From assembly GCF_026004075.1 (NCBI RefSeq), contig NZ_BPIK01000001.1, positions 2,334,041 to 2,398,040 on the forward strand: DNA of 64,000 bases. The letters run 5' to 3'. This document shows positions 19,975 through 30,300 of the stretch, one piece after another. Position numbers and translations under genes: made by a program. The first letter of the stretch is position 1. Each line of letters begins with the position of its first letter. This DNA comes from Meiothermus sp. GTDB taxonomy: Bacteria > Deinococcota > Deinococci > Deinococcales > Thermaceae. The notes beneath the pieces were generated by a model. It was not told the origin of the DNA. It made no database searches and worked only from the letters and a program-made list of their open reading frames with translations.

Positions 19975-20109
19975 GGAGGGAGTATAGCCTAACTAGATGA
20001 CCGGAGGTCGGCATTACGGGCCGTGGCCGCGCCTGCCGGATGAAATCACCTGAACCGCCGGGCCCGTATCAGCAAAGTGGGATATTTCAAAACGTGGTAC
20101 GATTCAATT

Positions 20110-20379
20110 ATGAAACACCCTGTGGTTCAACAAGCCGTGCAGCTAGGAGGCAAAGGACGCCTGGTGCTACCGGCCGGGGTACGTAAGGTTTTGCAGTTGC
20201 GGGAAGGAGATCGTCTGCTGTTGCGGCTAAGAGACGATGGGGTGATCGAGCTGATCAAGGCGGAGGAAGTTGTACGGGGGAGCAAAGGGCTTCTGAAACG
20301 TCTTTATCCTGCCCTGAAGGGAAAAACACTGGCTCGAGAGCTGATCCAGGAACGGCGCCGGGAGGCCCTGCAGGAATGA
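20110..20379 (+). CDS. AbrB/MazE-type antitoxin
   Basis: This 89-aa protein carries the swapped-hairpin AbrB motif (QLGGKGRLVLPAGVRKVLQL, then GDRLLLRLRDDG). The ATG at 20110 has TACGAT 6 nt upstream, a leaderless-type arrangement, and fits the domain start better than the upstream TTG/GTG options. Its stop overlaps the toxin start (ATGA). Antitoxins of this type bind the operon promoter and the VapC partner. Confidence 0.85.
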   Translation: MKHPVVQQAVQLGGKGRLVLPAGVRKVLQLREGDRLLLRLRDDGVIELIKAEEVVRGSKGLLKRLYPALKGKTLARELIQERRREALQE

Positions 20380-20774
20380 GCGTGGTACTGGATGCCTCGG
20401 CCTTGCTGGCCTACCTCAACCAGGAGGCGGGGGCCGAGGAGGTCGCTGAGCAGATGGTTGGAGGCGGCTATATCAGTGCCGTCAATCTGGCCGAAGTCTA
20501 CAGCAAGATAGCCGAGTGGGGCCAGGACGCGCACCTGCTGGAGCAGACCTTGGTGCGTCAGGGTTTGCTGGGAGGTGTTTTAGAGGTTGTGCCCTTTGGC
20601 CCCCAAGACGTCCAGCTCGTGGCAGCGCTGCGACCCCTGACCAAAGCCCAGGGGCTATCCCTGGGGGATCGGGTCTGTCTGGCCTTGGCTATGCGGCTGA
20701 GATTGCCAGCCATCACCACCGACAGCGCCTGGAACTACCTGGAAGCAGGGGTTGAGGTGCGGGTCGTGCGTTAG
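20376..20774 (+). CDS. VapC-like PIN-domain ribonuclease toxin
   Basis: This 132-aa PIN domain has acidic residues at VVLDASALLAYLNQE, ISAVNLAEVY, LSLGDRVCLALAMR and TTDSAWNYL, matching the four-acid magnesium site. VapC toxins cleave tRNA or rRNA. It overlaps the antitoxin by 4 bp. Confidence 0.88.
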   Translation: MSVVLDASALLAYLNQEAGAEEVAEQMVGGGYISAVNLAEVYSKIAEWGQDAHLLEQTLVRQGLLGGVLEVVPFGPQDVQLVAALRPLTKAQGLSLGDRVCLALAMRLRLPAITTDSAWNYLEAGVEVRVVR

Positions 20775-20783
20775 GACAAACCC

Positions 20784-20863
20784 CGCCGATACGTCAGCAC
20801 CTCGGCCAGGTCGGCGATGGTGCGGGCCACCCGCAGGATGCGGTCGTAGCTTCGGGCGCCGGG
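20784..20863 (-). pseudogene. comM-like fragment, copy 3
   Basis: About 80 bp match the last part of the comM remnants at 10.2 and 24.6 kb (from the YRRSL end through DLAGA to SYDRILRV). Relative to copy 2, about 33 bp are missing between two GCCAGGT repeats. It sits in the gap between vapC and the second regulator. Confidence 0.7.
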
Positions 20864-20879
20864 TGCAGAGTTCATAAGG

Positions 20880-22571
20880 TCACACAGCAGACCAGAAGCG
20901 CTGCCAACGTGCTTCCAAAAGAACCCGGCGGGGATCACCAGGGTGTAGTTGGGTCAGGATAGCTTGCCAAAATTCCGGGTCTTCCTCTTGCATGGCCAGC
21001 TCAAAAGCTTGCTGGATTGCGCCCTGGGAAAGCAGCGTCTTCTTGAGCAGCGACGAGGTCTCCTCGCGGGCTTCGGTCACCACCGGGGCCTCCGAGCCAG
21101 GCAGGAGCGGCCCGCCATAAAGCGCCATTGCACCCTGCAGATTGCCGCGCAAGAGCCGCTCCCGAAGCTCGACGAAATCGGCCCAGACCCGGCCTGAAAG
21201 CCGGTAGGGACGGCCCACCACCAGGGGAAGCCGCTGCCGCAGCCGCTGTACCTCGGCCTTCGCCACCTCGGGCCTGCCCCCCTCGCCCCAGACCCGGAGG
21301 GCCAACTGCTCTGCGCTCAGGCCCGCGGGGTTGAGCACGAGGGCCACCAGAATCTCCCGATGCCGTGGGGTGAGCTGGAGCGGAGCACCCTCGAGCCAAA
21401 CCGTCTCACCCCCCAGAAAGTGCAGCCGGAGCTTCGGGGCTGGCTCGAGCAAGCCAAAAACCTCCCGAAAAAAAGCTGTCGGCCCGGCCAGAAATGCCCG
21501 CCCTTCCGCGCTCAAACCTTCGAGCGCCCACGACGCCTCGGCCAGGGTAGCGCGGGCTCTGGCTTCCAGGCCCAGGCTAAGGTAGGCCCTGGCCAGGTGC
21601 AAAGCCGCCATGGCCGCGCGGGGCGCGCTGGGTCGCCGCAGGAAACGCCCCAGAAGCTCTGCTAGGGGCTCCACAGCCTCCGAAGGGTTCAGCAGCGAAA
21701 CCGGCAGCAGGTAGGCCAGCTCACCCCAGTCGCGAAAGGTGTCCAGGGTTTCCGTACCTAGCACCCTGGCCTCGAGGCCCAGCACCAGGGCCTCTTCCAG
21801 CCGGCCCAGTTCCAAAAGTGCCCGCACCTTGCGGGCCAGGATGGGCAGCCGGCGGGCCCGGATGGGGGACAGTTGATCGTCCATTGTCGCGTAAGCCTCG
21901 AGGGCCGCCTCGGCCTGCCCCAGGGCCAGCCAAAAGTCCCCCTGCGCCAGCAGGGCGTCTGGATGCTTTATTTCCAGCGGCGGAGGCACCTCCAGCCGTC
22001 CCCCTAAAATCTGGGCGTAGCCCCACGCTATGTTCAAAGTGTTGCGCAGGGATGGATGCTTTAGCCCGATGGATTCGGCCACCCGCAGGCCCCAGGCCGC
22101 CCAAACCTCAGCCTGGGCATAAACACCCAGGGCTACCTCGAGCAGCGCCAGGGCCGCTGCCGCCTGAACGGCCCGCTGCGGCTGGCCCGCGGCTTCGGCC
22201 TGCCGCAAGGCCTCGCGCAGCCAACGCTCAGCCTCGTGCGGGCTGCGCAAAAAGGTTGCCGTGGCCAGGGCATAGGCGGTCAGGAAGCCGGGGCTTTGCT
22301 GATAGGCTTGCTGGGCCAGTTCCAGGGCCTGGGAAAGCTGGCCGCGCTGCCAGGCGATCTGGCTCAGGAGCGCCTGTATTTCCGGGCCGGGATTTTGGGT
22401 CAGACCGGGAAACTGCTCCAGGAAAGCGCCCTCCTGCCCGAGCTCGAGGGCAAACTCGAGGGCATAGCGCAAAAGCAACAGGTCGGAAGCAGGGCTCTGT
22501 CCAAGCCGCTCCAAGCACCAGGCCAGCCCTTCCTGGTGCTGGCCTGCGCCCCAGGCAGCTTCCAGGTTCAT
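20880..22571 (-). CDS. SARP/BTAD-like TPR regulator 2
   Basis: This 563-aa protein has the same layout as the regulator at 18.4-20.0 kb. TPR-like helices come first (AWQRGQLSQALELAQQAYQQ, WLALGQAEAALEAYATM). A C-terminal winged helix follows (LRLHFLGGETVWLEGAPLQL, TPRHREILVALVLNPAG, AEVQRLRQRLPLVVGRPYRL) with a BTAD-like tail. It lies 80 bp downstream of an ABC-2 transporter operon that it may control. No GGTTACC array was seen near it, so it should have a different site. Confidence 0.75.
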   Translation of the reverse strand: MNLEAAWGAGQHQEGLAWCLERLGQSPASDLLLLRYALEFALELGQEGAFLEQFPGLTQNPGPEIQALLSQIAWQRGQLSQALELAQQAYQQSPGFLTAYALATATFLRSPHEAERWLREALRQAEAAGQPQRAVQAAAALALLEVALGVYAQAEVWAAWGLRVAESIGLKHPSLRNTLNIAWGYAQILGGRLEVPPPLEIKHPDALLAQGDFWLALGQAEAALEAYATMDDQLSPIRARRLPILARKVRALLELGRLEEALVLGLEARVLGTETLDTFRDWGELAYLLPVSLLNPSEAVEPLAELLGRFLRRPSAPRAAMAALHLARAYLSLGLEARARATLAEASWALEGLSAEGRAFLAGPTAFFREVFGLLEPAPKLRLHFLGGETVWLEGAPLQLTPRHREILVALVLNPAGLSAEQLALRVWGEGGRPEVAKAEVQRLRQRLPLVVGRPYRLSGRVWADFVELRERLLRGNLQGAMALYGGPLLPGSEAPVVTEAREETSSLLKKTLLSQGAIQQAFELAMQEEDPEFWQAILTQLHPGDPRRVLLEARWQRFWSAV

Positions 22572-22651
22572 GGAAGCATCTTATGAAAGGCACAAGTCCA
22601 ATGGGTGAGTCAGGGCACCCCGGCGCAGAAGGGACAACCACAAGCCGCCGC

Positions 22652-23392
22652 TCACAACGGCCGGGACAGCCGTCGGGCCGCCACAGCAGCTCCCAAGACT
22701 GCCCAGCAAAGCAGCGTCAGCAACGGGTACAGCAGCATCCCATCGCCTTTGAGGGCAGTCTGGATCAGGAGGGCCAGGTTTTGTAGCGGTAGCAGCGGGG
22801 TAAGGGCCGCCGCCCACTCCGGCAGCATCCCGCGCTCGGCTGCCACTGAGAGCAGAAACAAGGGAAAGAGGGTAGCGTTAACCAGATACGAGGCTGCATT
22901 CGCGGTGCGAACCAGACTGCCCACCACCAGCCCCCAGCTCCCAAGTGCCGCAAAGCCCAGCACCAGGCCCGGCAGCAAGCCAGTGAAGCCAGACAGGCTG
23001 AGGGACAGGCCCAGCCAGAAGGCTCCCAGCCCCAGGGTAAGTATTAGCGCAAACGTCCCCAGCAGCGCACAAGCCGCCACCCTGGCCGCGATGTGTACGA
23101 GCATAGGTAGGGGTGTGCTCCTTAGCCGCTTGAGCAGGCCGACCTCCCGGGCCGAGGCAATGCCCATCGCCAGGCCCGCGTACACCGCCATAGCCAGCGC
23201 AAGCGCGGCCACGAAGGCCGTTGCCGAAAGAACATCCTGCTGGGACTGCCGGCTCCAGAAGAGCAGTACCAGCGGCGGGAAAGCAAAGGTGAAAAAGGTG
23301 GCAGCCCGGTCCCTGAGATAAAGGCGAATCTGCCACCGGGTTTCATTAACTAACAAGCGAAGAGATGCTGGCGTTCGGACGCTGATGGTCAT
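22652..23392 (-). CDS. ABC-2 type permease
   Basis: This 246-aa protein begins with a cytoplasmic stretch (LVNETRWQIRLYLRDRA), followed by six hydrophobic segments (TFFTFAFPPLVLLFW, ALALAMAVYAGLAMGIASA, LVLGFAALGSWGLVVGSLV and others). The GLLKRLRSTPLP segment is typical of ABC-2 membrane proteins. It overlaps the ATPase gene by 47 bp. Confidence 0.88.
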   Translation of the reverse strand: MTISVRTPASLRLLVNETRWQIRLYLRDRAATFFTFAFPPLVLLFWSRQSQQDVLSATAFVAALALAMAVYAGLAMGIASAREVGLLKRLRSTPLPMLVHIAARVAACALLGTFALILTLGLGAFWLGLSLSLSGFTGLLPGLVLGFAALGSWGLVVGSLVRTANAASYLVNATLFPLFLLSVAAERGMLPEWAAALTPLLPLQNLALLIQTALKGDGMLLYPLLTLLCWAVLGAAVAARRLSRPL

Positions 23393-24275
23393 TCGATGCT
23401 CCTTTCAACAGGGCCAGGTACGCTTCCTCGAGGGTGGGGCTTTGCACGCTCACCTCCTCGAGCCCCACCCCGCTCTTGCGCAAGACCAGAAGGTCTTCGT
23501 CGGGCTGCAAGCTCGCAAGGGTGATCCGATCCCCCTCAACCTTCGCCCGCACGGCCAAAGCAGGAGGCAGCGCGGCGTCCGCCCGCCGGAAGCTGATTCG
23601 GTAAGGAAGGCCGGCCTGGGCGATCATTGTCTGGGGGGGGCCGTCGAAGATCAGCGCTCCTTCTCGCAACAACAGCACCCGCCGACCCAGCCGTCCAGCC
23701 TCCTCCAGGTTGTGGGTGGTCAGAATGAAGGTCACCCCGCTCCCCGTTAGCTCCTCGAGAAGATTCCAGATACCGAGCCGGGCTTCCGGGTCAAGATTGG
23801 CGGTGGGTTCGTCCAGAAAGATCAGGCGGGGCCTGCCCACGATGGCTACGGCGAGCTCGAGCCGCCTGCGCTCGCCCCCGCTCAGGTTGCGCACCCAGCG
23901 ATGCTGCTTGTCCGCAAGGCCCAGCTTTTCCAGAAGCTCCGGGGTTGGAAGGGGGTTGGGGTAATAGCTGCCGAAGAGCTCGAGGCTCTCCCGGACGGTC
24001 AGCTCTGGGTAAAGCCCGGCTTTATCCTGGAAGACAAATCCCATCTGCCTCCGCACGTTGGGCGGCAGGTGCGGGACATCGGCCCCCAGAACCCTGGCCC
24101 GGCCCGCAGTGGGCCGCAGAAAACCACCCAAAATATCTAGAGTAGTGGTTTTGCCCGATCCGTTCGGCCCCAGTACCACCGCCCGCTCAGCCACCTCCAC
24201 CGTAAAGCTGATACCTTTCAGCGCTGGGATGGAGCCGTACTGTTTGCGCAAGTCGGAGACCTCGATGATGCCCAC
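23346..24275 (-). CDS. ABC-2 transporter ATPase
   Basis: This 309-aa protein starts at GTG 24275 behind GGAGGTGTTTGAA, which matches the family N-terminus (GIIEVSDLRKQYG). Walker A is LGPNGSGKTTTLD, the signature NLSGGERRRLELAV, Walker B RLIFLDEPTANLDPEA and the H-loop TTHNLEE. The C-terminal 80 residues are the usual DUF4162-like tail. It forms an exporter with the overlapping permease; the substrate is unknown. Confidence 0.92.
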   Translation of the reverse strand: MGIIEVSDLRKQYGSIPALKGISFTVEVAERAVVLGPNGSGKTTTLDILGGFLRPTAGRARVLGADVPHLPPNVRRQMGFVFQDKAGLYPELTVRESLELFGSYYPNPLPTPELLEKLGLADKQHRWVRNLSGGERRRLELAVAIVGRPRLIFLDEPTANLDPEARLGIWNLLEELTGSGVTFILTTHNLEEAGRLGRRVLLLREGALIFDGPPQTMIAQAGLPYRISFRRADAALPPALAVRAKVEGDRITLASLQPDEDLLVLRKSGVGLEEVSVQSPTLEEAYLALLKGASNDHQRPNASISSLVS

Positions 24276-24573
24276 TTCAAACACCTCCAAAAGGCCAAAG
24301 GACTGAACTCCGGAGCTGCCTGGGGGGGCTTGACACCGACAGCAAACATCGCCATCACCCCTGCTGGCCGACAAACCCCAGAAAACCTCGGCTGTCTTTC
24401 GTCTTTCGAGCAACTGTGCCCAGCACCCTCAATTCCCCTGGTTTCTCAGGCTAGCCCGCCAGGGGTAGCAAGCGGGTAGCATCTGGTACAGCCGCTGCAC
24501 AGCCAGGAAGAGGCGCTATTGGGCAATTTCTGGGGCGGATCGGCCGGCAGCAGGTTTCCAAAGGAGCGATCCG
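24276..24573. other. Intergenic stretch upstream of the ABC-2 operon
   Basis: No gene is convincing here. The frame of the ATPase extends upstream to an ATG at 24413, but the GTG with a good ribosome site is preferred. The stretch probably contains the operon promoter, though no strong -35/-10 pair was found. Confidence 0.4.
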
Positions 24574-25040
24574 CTAGAGGAGGCTCCTCCGATACGTCAA
24601 CGCCTCGGCCAGGTGGGCTTCTCCGATCCCCTCTGCCCCCGCCAGGTCGGCGATGGTGCGGGCCACCCGCAGGATGCGGTCGTAGCTGCGGGCCGAGAGC
24701 GCCAGGCGCTGGGTAGCCGCCTGCAAGAGGGCTTCGCAGGCTGGGGACAGTGCGGTGTGCTGGCGCAGGGCCCGGCCAAAGAGTTCGCTGTTGAGCTTCC
24801 CCTGCCGGGCTTTCATCCGCTCCCGGGCCGCAAGCACCCTCTCCCTGACCACGGCGGTGGGTTCTCCTTCCGGTGCGCGGGCCAGCTCCTCCGGGGTGAG
24901 GCGGGGCACTTCCACCACCAGATCGAAGCGGTCGAGCAGGGGGCCCGAGATGCGACCCACGTAGCGTAGGCGCTGGGTGGGGGTGCAGACGCACTGCTTC
25001 TGGGGGTCGCCGTGGTGGCCGCAGGGGCAGGCGTGTGCAG
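24574..25040 (-). pseudogene. comM-like Mg-chelatase 3' fragment, copy 2
   Basis: It is in frame from a zinc-knuckle-like [20 protein letters not shown] through [39 protein letters not shown] and the end YRRSLL-stop. This is about the last 155 residues of ComM/YifB, an AAA protein needed for branch migration in natural transformation. The upstream two thirds are replaced by a transposase fragment on the opposite strand. Confidence 0.85.
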
Positions 25041-25059
25041 GGCAATCGGGGTATTTCCG

Positions 25060-25502
25060 GTAATGTGAACCACATTCTCCCCCGACGGAAGCCGGGGCCG
25101 CCGGGCAAGGTCGCGCTGCGGGAGGCTTTGGTGGCGGAACACCGGCGGACGGGAGCCAGCCCCCACAGCCTGGCGAGGAAGTACGGGGTAAGCAGCGGGA
25201 CGGCGTGGAAGTGGGTGTACGGGAAGCCCTCCCGGCCCCGCCGGGGGCCCGACCCCCGCTATCCCCATCCCCTCCCGGATGCGCTGTGGCAACGCCTGGA
25301 GCCCCTGCTCCGCCCGAAGGGGAAAGGAGCCCCAGCCCGCTACGCGAAGCGCTCCATCGTGGAGGCCATCTTCCTGGTGCTGCGGGAGGGGCGCTTCTGG
25401 GAGGACCTCCCGCCCGGCTACCCGCCGGGGAGGGCGGTGGGCGAGCACTACCGCGACTGGGTGCGCCGGGGGGTGTGGGCGGAGGTGGAGCGGTTACTGA
25501 AT
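25060..25502 (+). pseudogene. IS5-group transposase 5' fragment (DUF4096 type)
   Basis: The frame has a helix-turn-helix ([20 protein letters not shown]) followed by the DUF4096 domain ([39 protein letters not shown]). It ends at about 25502 in unrelated repeats. The catalytic DDE half is missing. It abuts the comM remnant, so an IS apparently broke comM and then decayed. Confidence 0.75.
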
Positions 25503-25510
25503 GACCCGCG

Positions 25511-25588
25511 GGACGATCCCCTATCGGGACGGGCTCTGCCCGTACACCATGCGGACGATCCCCTGCGGGACGGCTGACGCCGTACACC
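25511..25588 (+). repeat. Imperfect 42-bp tandem duplication
   Basis: GGACGATCCCCT...GTACACC occurs at 25511-25548 and 25553-25588, with small differences inside. Each unit contains inverted G/C blocks that could pair. Its function is unknown. Confidence 0.6.
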
Positions 25589-25598
25589 CAGGTGAGCC

Positions 25599-25886
25599 CT
25601 ACCCGCCCTCGTCCAGCACCTCCCCCAGCGTCTCCCGCAGAGGGCCGCAGAGCGCCTCCAGCCGTGGCCCAATCTCCCGCAGGATTTCCTCCAGGACGCG
25701 ATGGCCCAGCCAGGGTACGCTGGCATACAGCGTGCCCAGGGCGCGGTCCTCCTTTTCCAGCGCGACCAGCGCCTCCAGGGCCCTGCTCAGGACTCGTTCC
25801 AAGTCCTCTGCCCTGAGCAGCGCTTCCCGGATGGCCCCCTCGAGCCGCCGCCGCTCCTGTAGGTCGAGAAGCCGCTCAGCGCTCAC
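25599..25886 (-). CDS. Coiled-coil protein of unknown function
   Basis: This 95-aa, Leu/Glu/Arg-rich, almost entirely helical protein ([40 protein letters not shown]) starts 11 bp inside the end of the nuclease gene, so it is coupled to it. No family is recognised. Confidence 0.55.
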   Translation of the reverse strand: MSAERLLDLQERRRLEGAIREALLRAEDLERVLSRALEALVALEKEDRALGTLYASVPWLGHRVLEEILREIGPRLEALCGPLRETLGEVLDEGG

Positions 25887-26526
25887 AGGCTATCCCGTCC
25901 CCGTCCCGGTCCAGCCCCGGCCGATAGCCCGGCTGCCCCCGGTAGATGGGCGCGGCTCCCGCCGCCCGAGCCTCGGCGCAGTTGCGGTAGTAGACGCTCG
26001 AGGGCGAGGGGGCAGGGGAGGGGCTCTGGGGACGGGGGCTGCCCGCCGTGGGCGGGTTGGCCGGGTTCCTGCGGTACTCCCACGGGGCCTGGAAGCTCCC
26101 CTGCCAGATGCCCCGCTTGCCGGCCCTGGCCCGGTCCTGGCTGTCGAGGTAGACCCCCCCGCCGTACTGGACATAGGCCAAGGCCCAGCCCTGCTCCACC
26201 AGCCAGCGGTTGACCTCGACACCTGCCACGCCGCACACCGCCACCACCCGCCCGTAGCGGTCGGTGTCCCGCCGGGTGCAGCTCACCGTGCGCTGGCCCA
26301 GGAAGTCGGCCAGGGCGAAGGCGGCGCGGCGGCCACATGGGTAAACCTTCCCCTGGGCGTCCAGGCAGGTCTGGCCGCTCTCTACGGCGTCCACCCCCCA
26401 CAGGCGGATGCGAACCCCCTGGATTTCCAAAGAATCGGCGTCTATCACGCTGGCACGCCCTGCCACGGTGTCCTGGGCCAGGGCCAAGCTTAGAGCAAAC
26501 AAAAAGCAGGTCAAAAGTCGCAACAT
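25876..26526 (-). CDS. Secreted thermonuclease-like protein with Excalibur domain
   Basis: A signal peptide (MLRLLTCFLFALSLALAQ) is followed by an SNase fold: IDADSLEIQGVRIRLWGVDA, RDTDRYGRVVAVC and a C-terminal helix in GKRGIWQGSFQAPWEYR. A Pro/Ser linker leads to an Excalibur calcium-binding motif [10 protein letters not shown] with NCAEARAAGAAPI before it. It is likely an extracellular Ca-dependent nuclease. It spans 216 aa. Confidence 0.9.
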   Translation of the reverse strand: MLRLLTCFLFALSLALAQDTVAGRASVIDADSLEIQGVRIRLWGVDAVESGQTCLDAQGKVYPCGRRAAFALADFLGQRTVSCTRRDTDRYGRVVAVCGVAGVEVNRWLVEQGWALAYVQYGGGVYLDSQDRARAGKRGIWQGSFQAPWEYRRNPANPPTAGSPRPQSPSPAPSPSSVYYRNCAEARAAGAAPIYRGQPGYRPGLDRDGDGIACER

Positions 26527-26735
26527 AGCATTAGCATCTCACTAAAATAGTGGTGTCATCGTTTGCCCCAGCGAGGGACAAATTTTGATGAGCTACCCCG
26601 GTGACCATTTTATGGACTCAAGGAGGTACGTAACGAAAAGGTAACCTCAGATTCGAAAGTTAAGACTCTGGTTCTAGAACTCGACAAAAACACCCGCGTA
26701 TGTGCGGAAGTAAGGTTTTCTAGCTTGTTCTGAAT

Positions 26736-27263
26736 ATGCACAACCTCTTCAATGACGTTCGCAGCTTAGAGCAGGAAATCAAAGCATATCTCGTCCATGT
26801 CCACAGCGCCAAAACCCTGGCGAGTTCCGACAACATCATCCTTGAGAACGGAGCCCAGCACCTCCAACGCCTCCTGGAGGAGGTCACTGATTATGACCCA
26901 GACCTGAGCAAGCCCCTTGAGTCTCTCCAACAACGTTTCACGAACCTTAAACGGCGGCTAGACCCACTGCTCCCCTCCGGCGAAGTTGTGCGCGTACAGG
27001 TTACAGCCAATCCTCCGTCCCCGATTCCTGATCCGGAAGCCAAGATTTACAAGACTGAACAAGGTTGGTGGCTTGAGCGCACCGGCGAGCGCACCCTGTA
27101 TCGGGACCTTGGAACCCTCGCTAACGCCGTGGGTATGGTATCCACCCTCACCGACGATCTAGATCTCTGGCGTGCAAGCCTCTTTGGCAACACCTTCACT
27201 ATCTCTAAGGCGCGACCCTTCTCCGGCTTCCGTGTTTCGCTAACCCTTCCCGATGACCGCTGA
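26736..27263 (+). CDS. Unknown protein at the head of the helicase operon
   Basis: This 175-aa soluble protein has a helical N-terminal half (NDVRSLEQEIKAYLVHVHSA, LQQRFTNLKRRLDPLL) and a beta-rich C-terminal half (ARPFSGFRVSLTLPDD). No family is recognised. It lies 95 bp before the helicase-HAD-PRTase gene on the same strand and is likely part of the system. No ribosome site precedes the ATG; leaderless translation is possible. Confidence 0.6.
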   Translation: MHNLFNDVRSLEQEIKAYLVHVHSAKTLASSDNIILENGAQHLQRLLEEVTDYDPDLSKPLESLQQRFTNLKRRLDPLLPSGEVVRVQVTANPPSPIPDPEAKIYKTEQGWWLERTGERTLYRDLGTLANAVGMVSTLTDDLDLWRASLFGNTFTISKARPFSGFRVSLTLPDDR

Positions 27264-27358
27264 ACCTCCCTCAAGCCTATCATTCTTACCGCTCGCGCAG
27301 CCTACAGGTGCAACATCTGCACCTACCTACCCTCTGAGTTGGGGGAGGCGGATCCAGC

Positions 27359-30300
27359 ATGGATAAAGGACGTGAGGATCTACCGGAGACCCCTATGCAT
27401 CAGTGGCAGTACCTTATCTACGATGAAAAAGCTCAGGGCTTCCTTAACCCAATCTCAGGCCAACGCGTGCCATCTGAGGGAGCCTTTCCACATGACACGG
27501 TAGTCGTCTGGGACGGCACTACAGCCTTTCCGGTGTGGTTGGTTCCCACTGATGCACTCCCACCTGGGCTGCCAAACACCTGGTGCACGGCGGTTGCACA
27601 AGCACGGACGGTAGCAGAGTTGCAACGTGCGGTGGTATCCCTTGCTCCGGCCCAGGCCGAGGAAGTACTGCGCACCCTACCGGACGAACTCATCCACGCC
27701 TGGACTGGTGAGGCGTGGCCTCGAACCCTGGCCGAGTTGTTGTACCAGATGAGTCTCGATCGCTACTGCCAGCGGCTGAGAGAGCGGGGGGTCGAATTGT
27801 GCCAAATACCTGCGATCTCGGATGAGCCGCTGAGTCTCGACCAGGCCGAGGTGCTCAACCCCCGGCCACAGCTAAGGCCCGGCCAGGTCGTCCCTCTTGA
27901 TGCTCTCGGCCTCGACGAGCATCTGGCCCGGGCGCTGGCAGCTGCAGGCGCTAAGGAAGGTCTCTTCACTCACCAGGCACTGTCACTGGAATTCCTGCGC
28001 GCCACCCGTCACGAGCCATTCGACCTCGTGATTACCACCCCCACTGCCTCAGGCAAGACTCTGGCCTTCGCCCCGGGCATCCTCGAAGACCTGTTGCAGC
28101 GGAATAACACTGCGCTGTTTATCTACCCGCTGCGTGCACTCACTACCGACCAATACGACAAGCTCACGCGGATATGTAAGGGGCTGCCACTCAAGCTGCG
28201 CCCCTTCTTCGGTAGCATCAGCCTCGAGGAACTACTCCAGGACGGGCTTCCCCACGTTGTAGTGGCTACCCCCGATAAGCTCAACCACTATCTCGACCGC
28301 CCGGAACTGGCCGGGTTCTTTAGCCAGATCCGTTACATCGTCCTTGATGAAGCCCACGCTTACCGCGGCTACTTCGGCATAAATATGGCTCTGTTTCTGC
28401 GACGACTCATGGCGCTGGTGCACAGCGACGTGCGGTTGGTACTGTCAACTGCCACCCTTGACAACACCGCCGACTTCGTGCGTCGCCTGACCGGGCGTAA
28501 TCGCTTCCGCGTGGTGGGTGCGTCAGGGGCGCCGGTTCACGCACGCTTTTTCTACCGTGGTGTCGCAAAAAACGTGCCCAGCCTCATCCATGTTGTCCAG
28601 CGTGAGAGGCGCAAGGGAATCGCCTTCGTGGAAAGCCGGGCTGAGACCCGGCGTCTGGCAGAGACCTACCGCCGCCAGCGTGGCACGCAAGTACACCCTC
28701 TCTTCAGTGGCCACCGGGACTACGCCAACGTCCTGCATCAGTTGCGCCAGGGCAATGAGTCGATGTTCGTCTTTTCTACGACCACACTAGAGGCTGGTAT
28801 TGACATTGGTGACCTCCAGCACGTCGCTATCCTGGGGTTCCCTGGTAGCCGCAACAGCTTCAAGCAAATGGCTGGACGGGCCGGGCGCTCAGGGCCGGCG
28901 CACGTGGTCTTCATCCCACGTACTGGCCGTCTCGGTGTAGCGGCAGACGAGTACTATTCTCGCCTTGATAACCTGAAACGGCTTGTAGAAGCCCAGGCCG
29001 ATCCGGTATATATCAACCCCGCCAACCCGGTTTTGCTACGGCAGCACCTACAGCGCATGCGTTGGGAGGCACATCGCATGGGGCTGCGAGGTGGCGAGGA
29101 ACTGCTCGAGCAACTCCTGAGTCCAGCAGCCGTGCCCGAGACGGTGAGGAAGGAGCTCAAACGGAAGTTCGCCCCGCTACTTACAGAGCCGCTTGCAAGG
29201 GTCGAAGCGCCGCCGTTGCGGTCGATGCCGGGCCTGACGTACCTGGTGATCAGGCTAGGCGAGGGGGCTCCGATCCAGGGTATCGGCGAGCTAACGCTGG
29301 AGGCGGAGACGACCCCGGAGTGGATGCTTGGGGAGTTGCGGCAGGAGGCGGCTCATCGGGAGTGGGCGCTGGGCCTGGTGTTCCCACATCAGGGCCGCTA
29401 CTACCGCAGCATCGATTGGACGCGCGCCCGCGTTACCCGGAACCAGCGCACTGAGGAGGCCGTGCTGGTATGGGTCGAGGACGTCACCGACAGCCTGATG
29501 GATCCTGAGGATTACAACCGGGCGTACTACGGCGCCAAGCAGGTGGATCAGTCCGACTTCAAGCAGGTGAAGCATTACCACAGTCCGTGGCTTGTCGTCT
29601 ACCCTCGGCTCGAGGAGGTCGAAGCCCGCACAGCTATAGGTTCGGTTATCGCAGAAGCAGGACGGGGGCGGGTACGGGTAGGCCTGGAGTTGGTTGTCAA
29701 GCGCCTCACTAAGACCGTGCAATTCCGCTGCCCGTCACTGCGAAGCACTCGGGGAATCAGAGGGATCCATGGTGTTGAGGAGTGGGTAGTGGAAGACTGC
29801 GACGGGCGGAGAGTGCTCTTGGATCCGCTGGAGAAGCGAGAACTGCTCAAAAGCGGAAGCGTGGTGGTGCCGGAGTCCGCGCGAGACGGAGAGGAGCCGA
29901 TACAGGGGCGAGGGTACGTCCTGCAGAGCTATTCCAAACGCCAGGCCAGGGTGAGTACTCATGCCTTCAACTTTGTGCTACCTGGTACCTGCTCGTGCGG
30001 GGAGGAGACGGAGCCACACTATGGCTGGAAAACTGGGTTCGAGAACGTCCCGGACACCTGGAAGAATCACCCGGTGTTCTCGCCTCTCGCTCGCGAATAC
30101 GAGACCGATCTCGGCCAGATCCGCTTCAGCGACGGCTCAACAGCGGCGTACTGGGCCTTGAGCAATGCACTGGCCAAGGCCATTCCCGACGTACTCGAAA
30201 CCGACCTCTCCGACATAGGCTTCGCCTTGCAGGCCCCGCGGCACGAGCTGGTATTCACCGCTTACGACGCTGTTGAGGGCGGCATCGGGGTTGCCACCCA

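Noticed and set aside
24276-24413. N-terminal extension of the ABC ATPase with Cys-rich GDVCCRCQAPPG
   Set aside because: The GTG at 24275 has a good ribosome site and matches the family start. The extension looks like untranslated leader; a hidden peptide was considered but nothing supports it.
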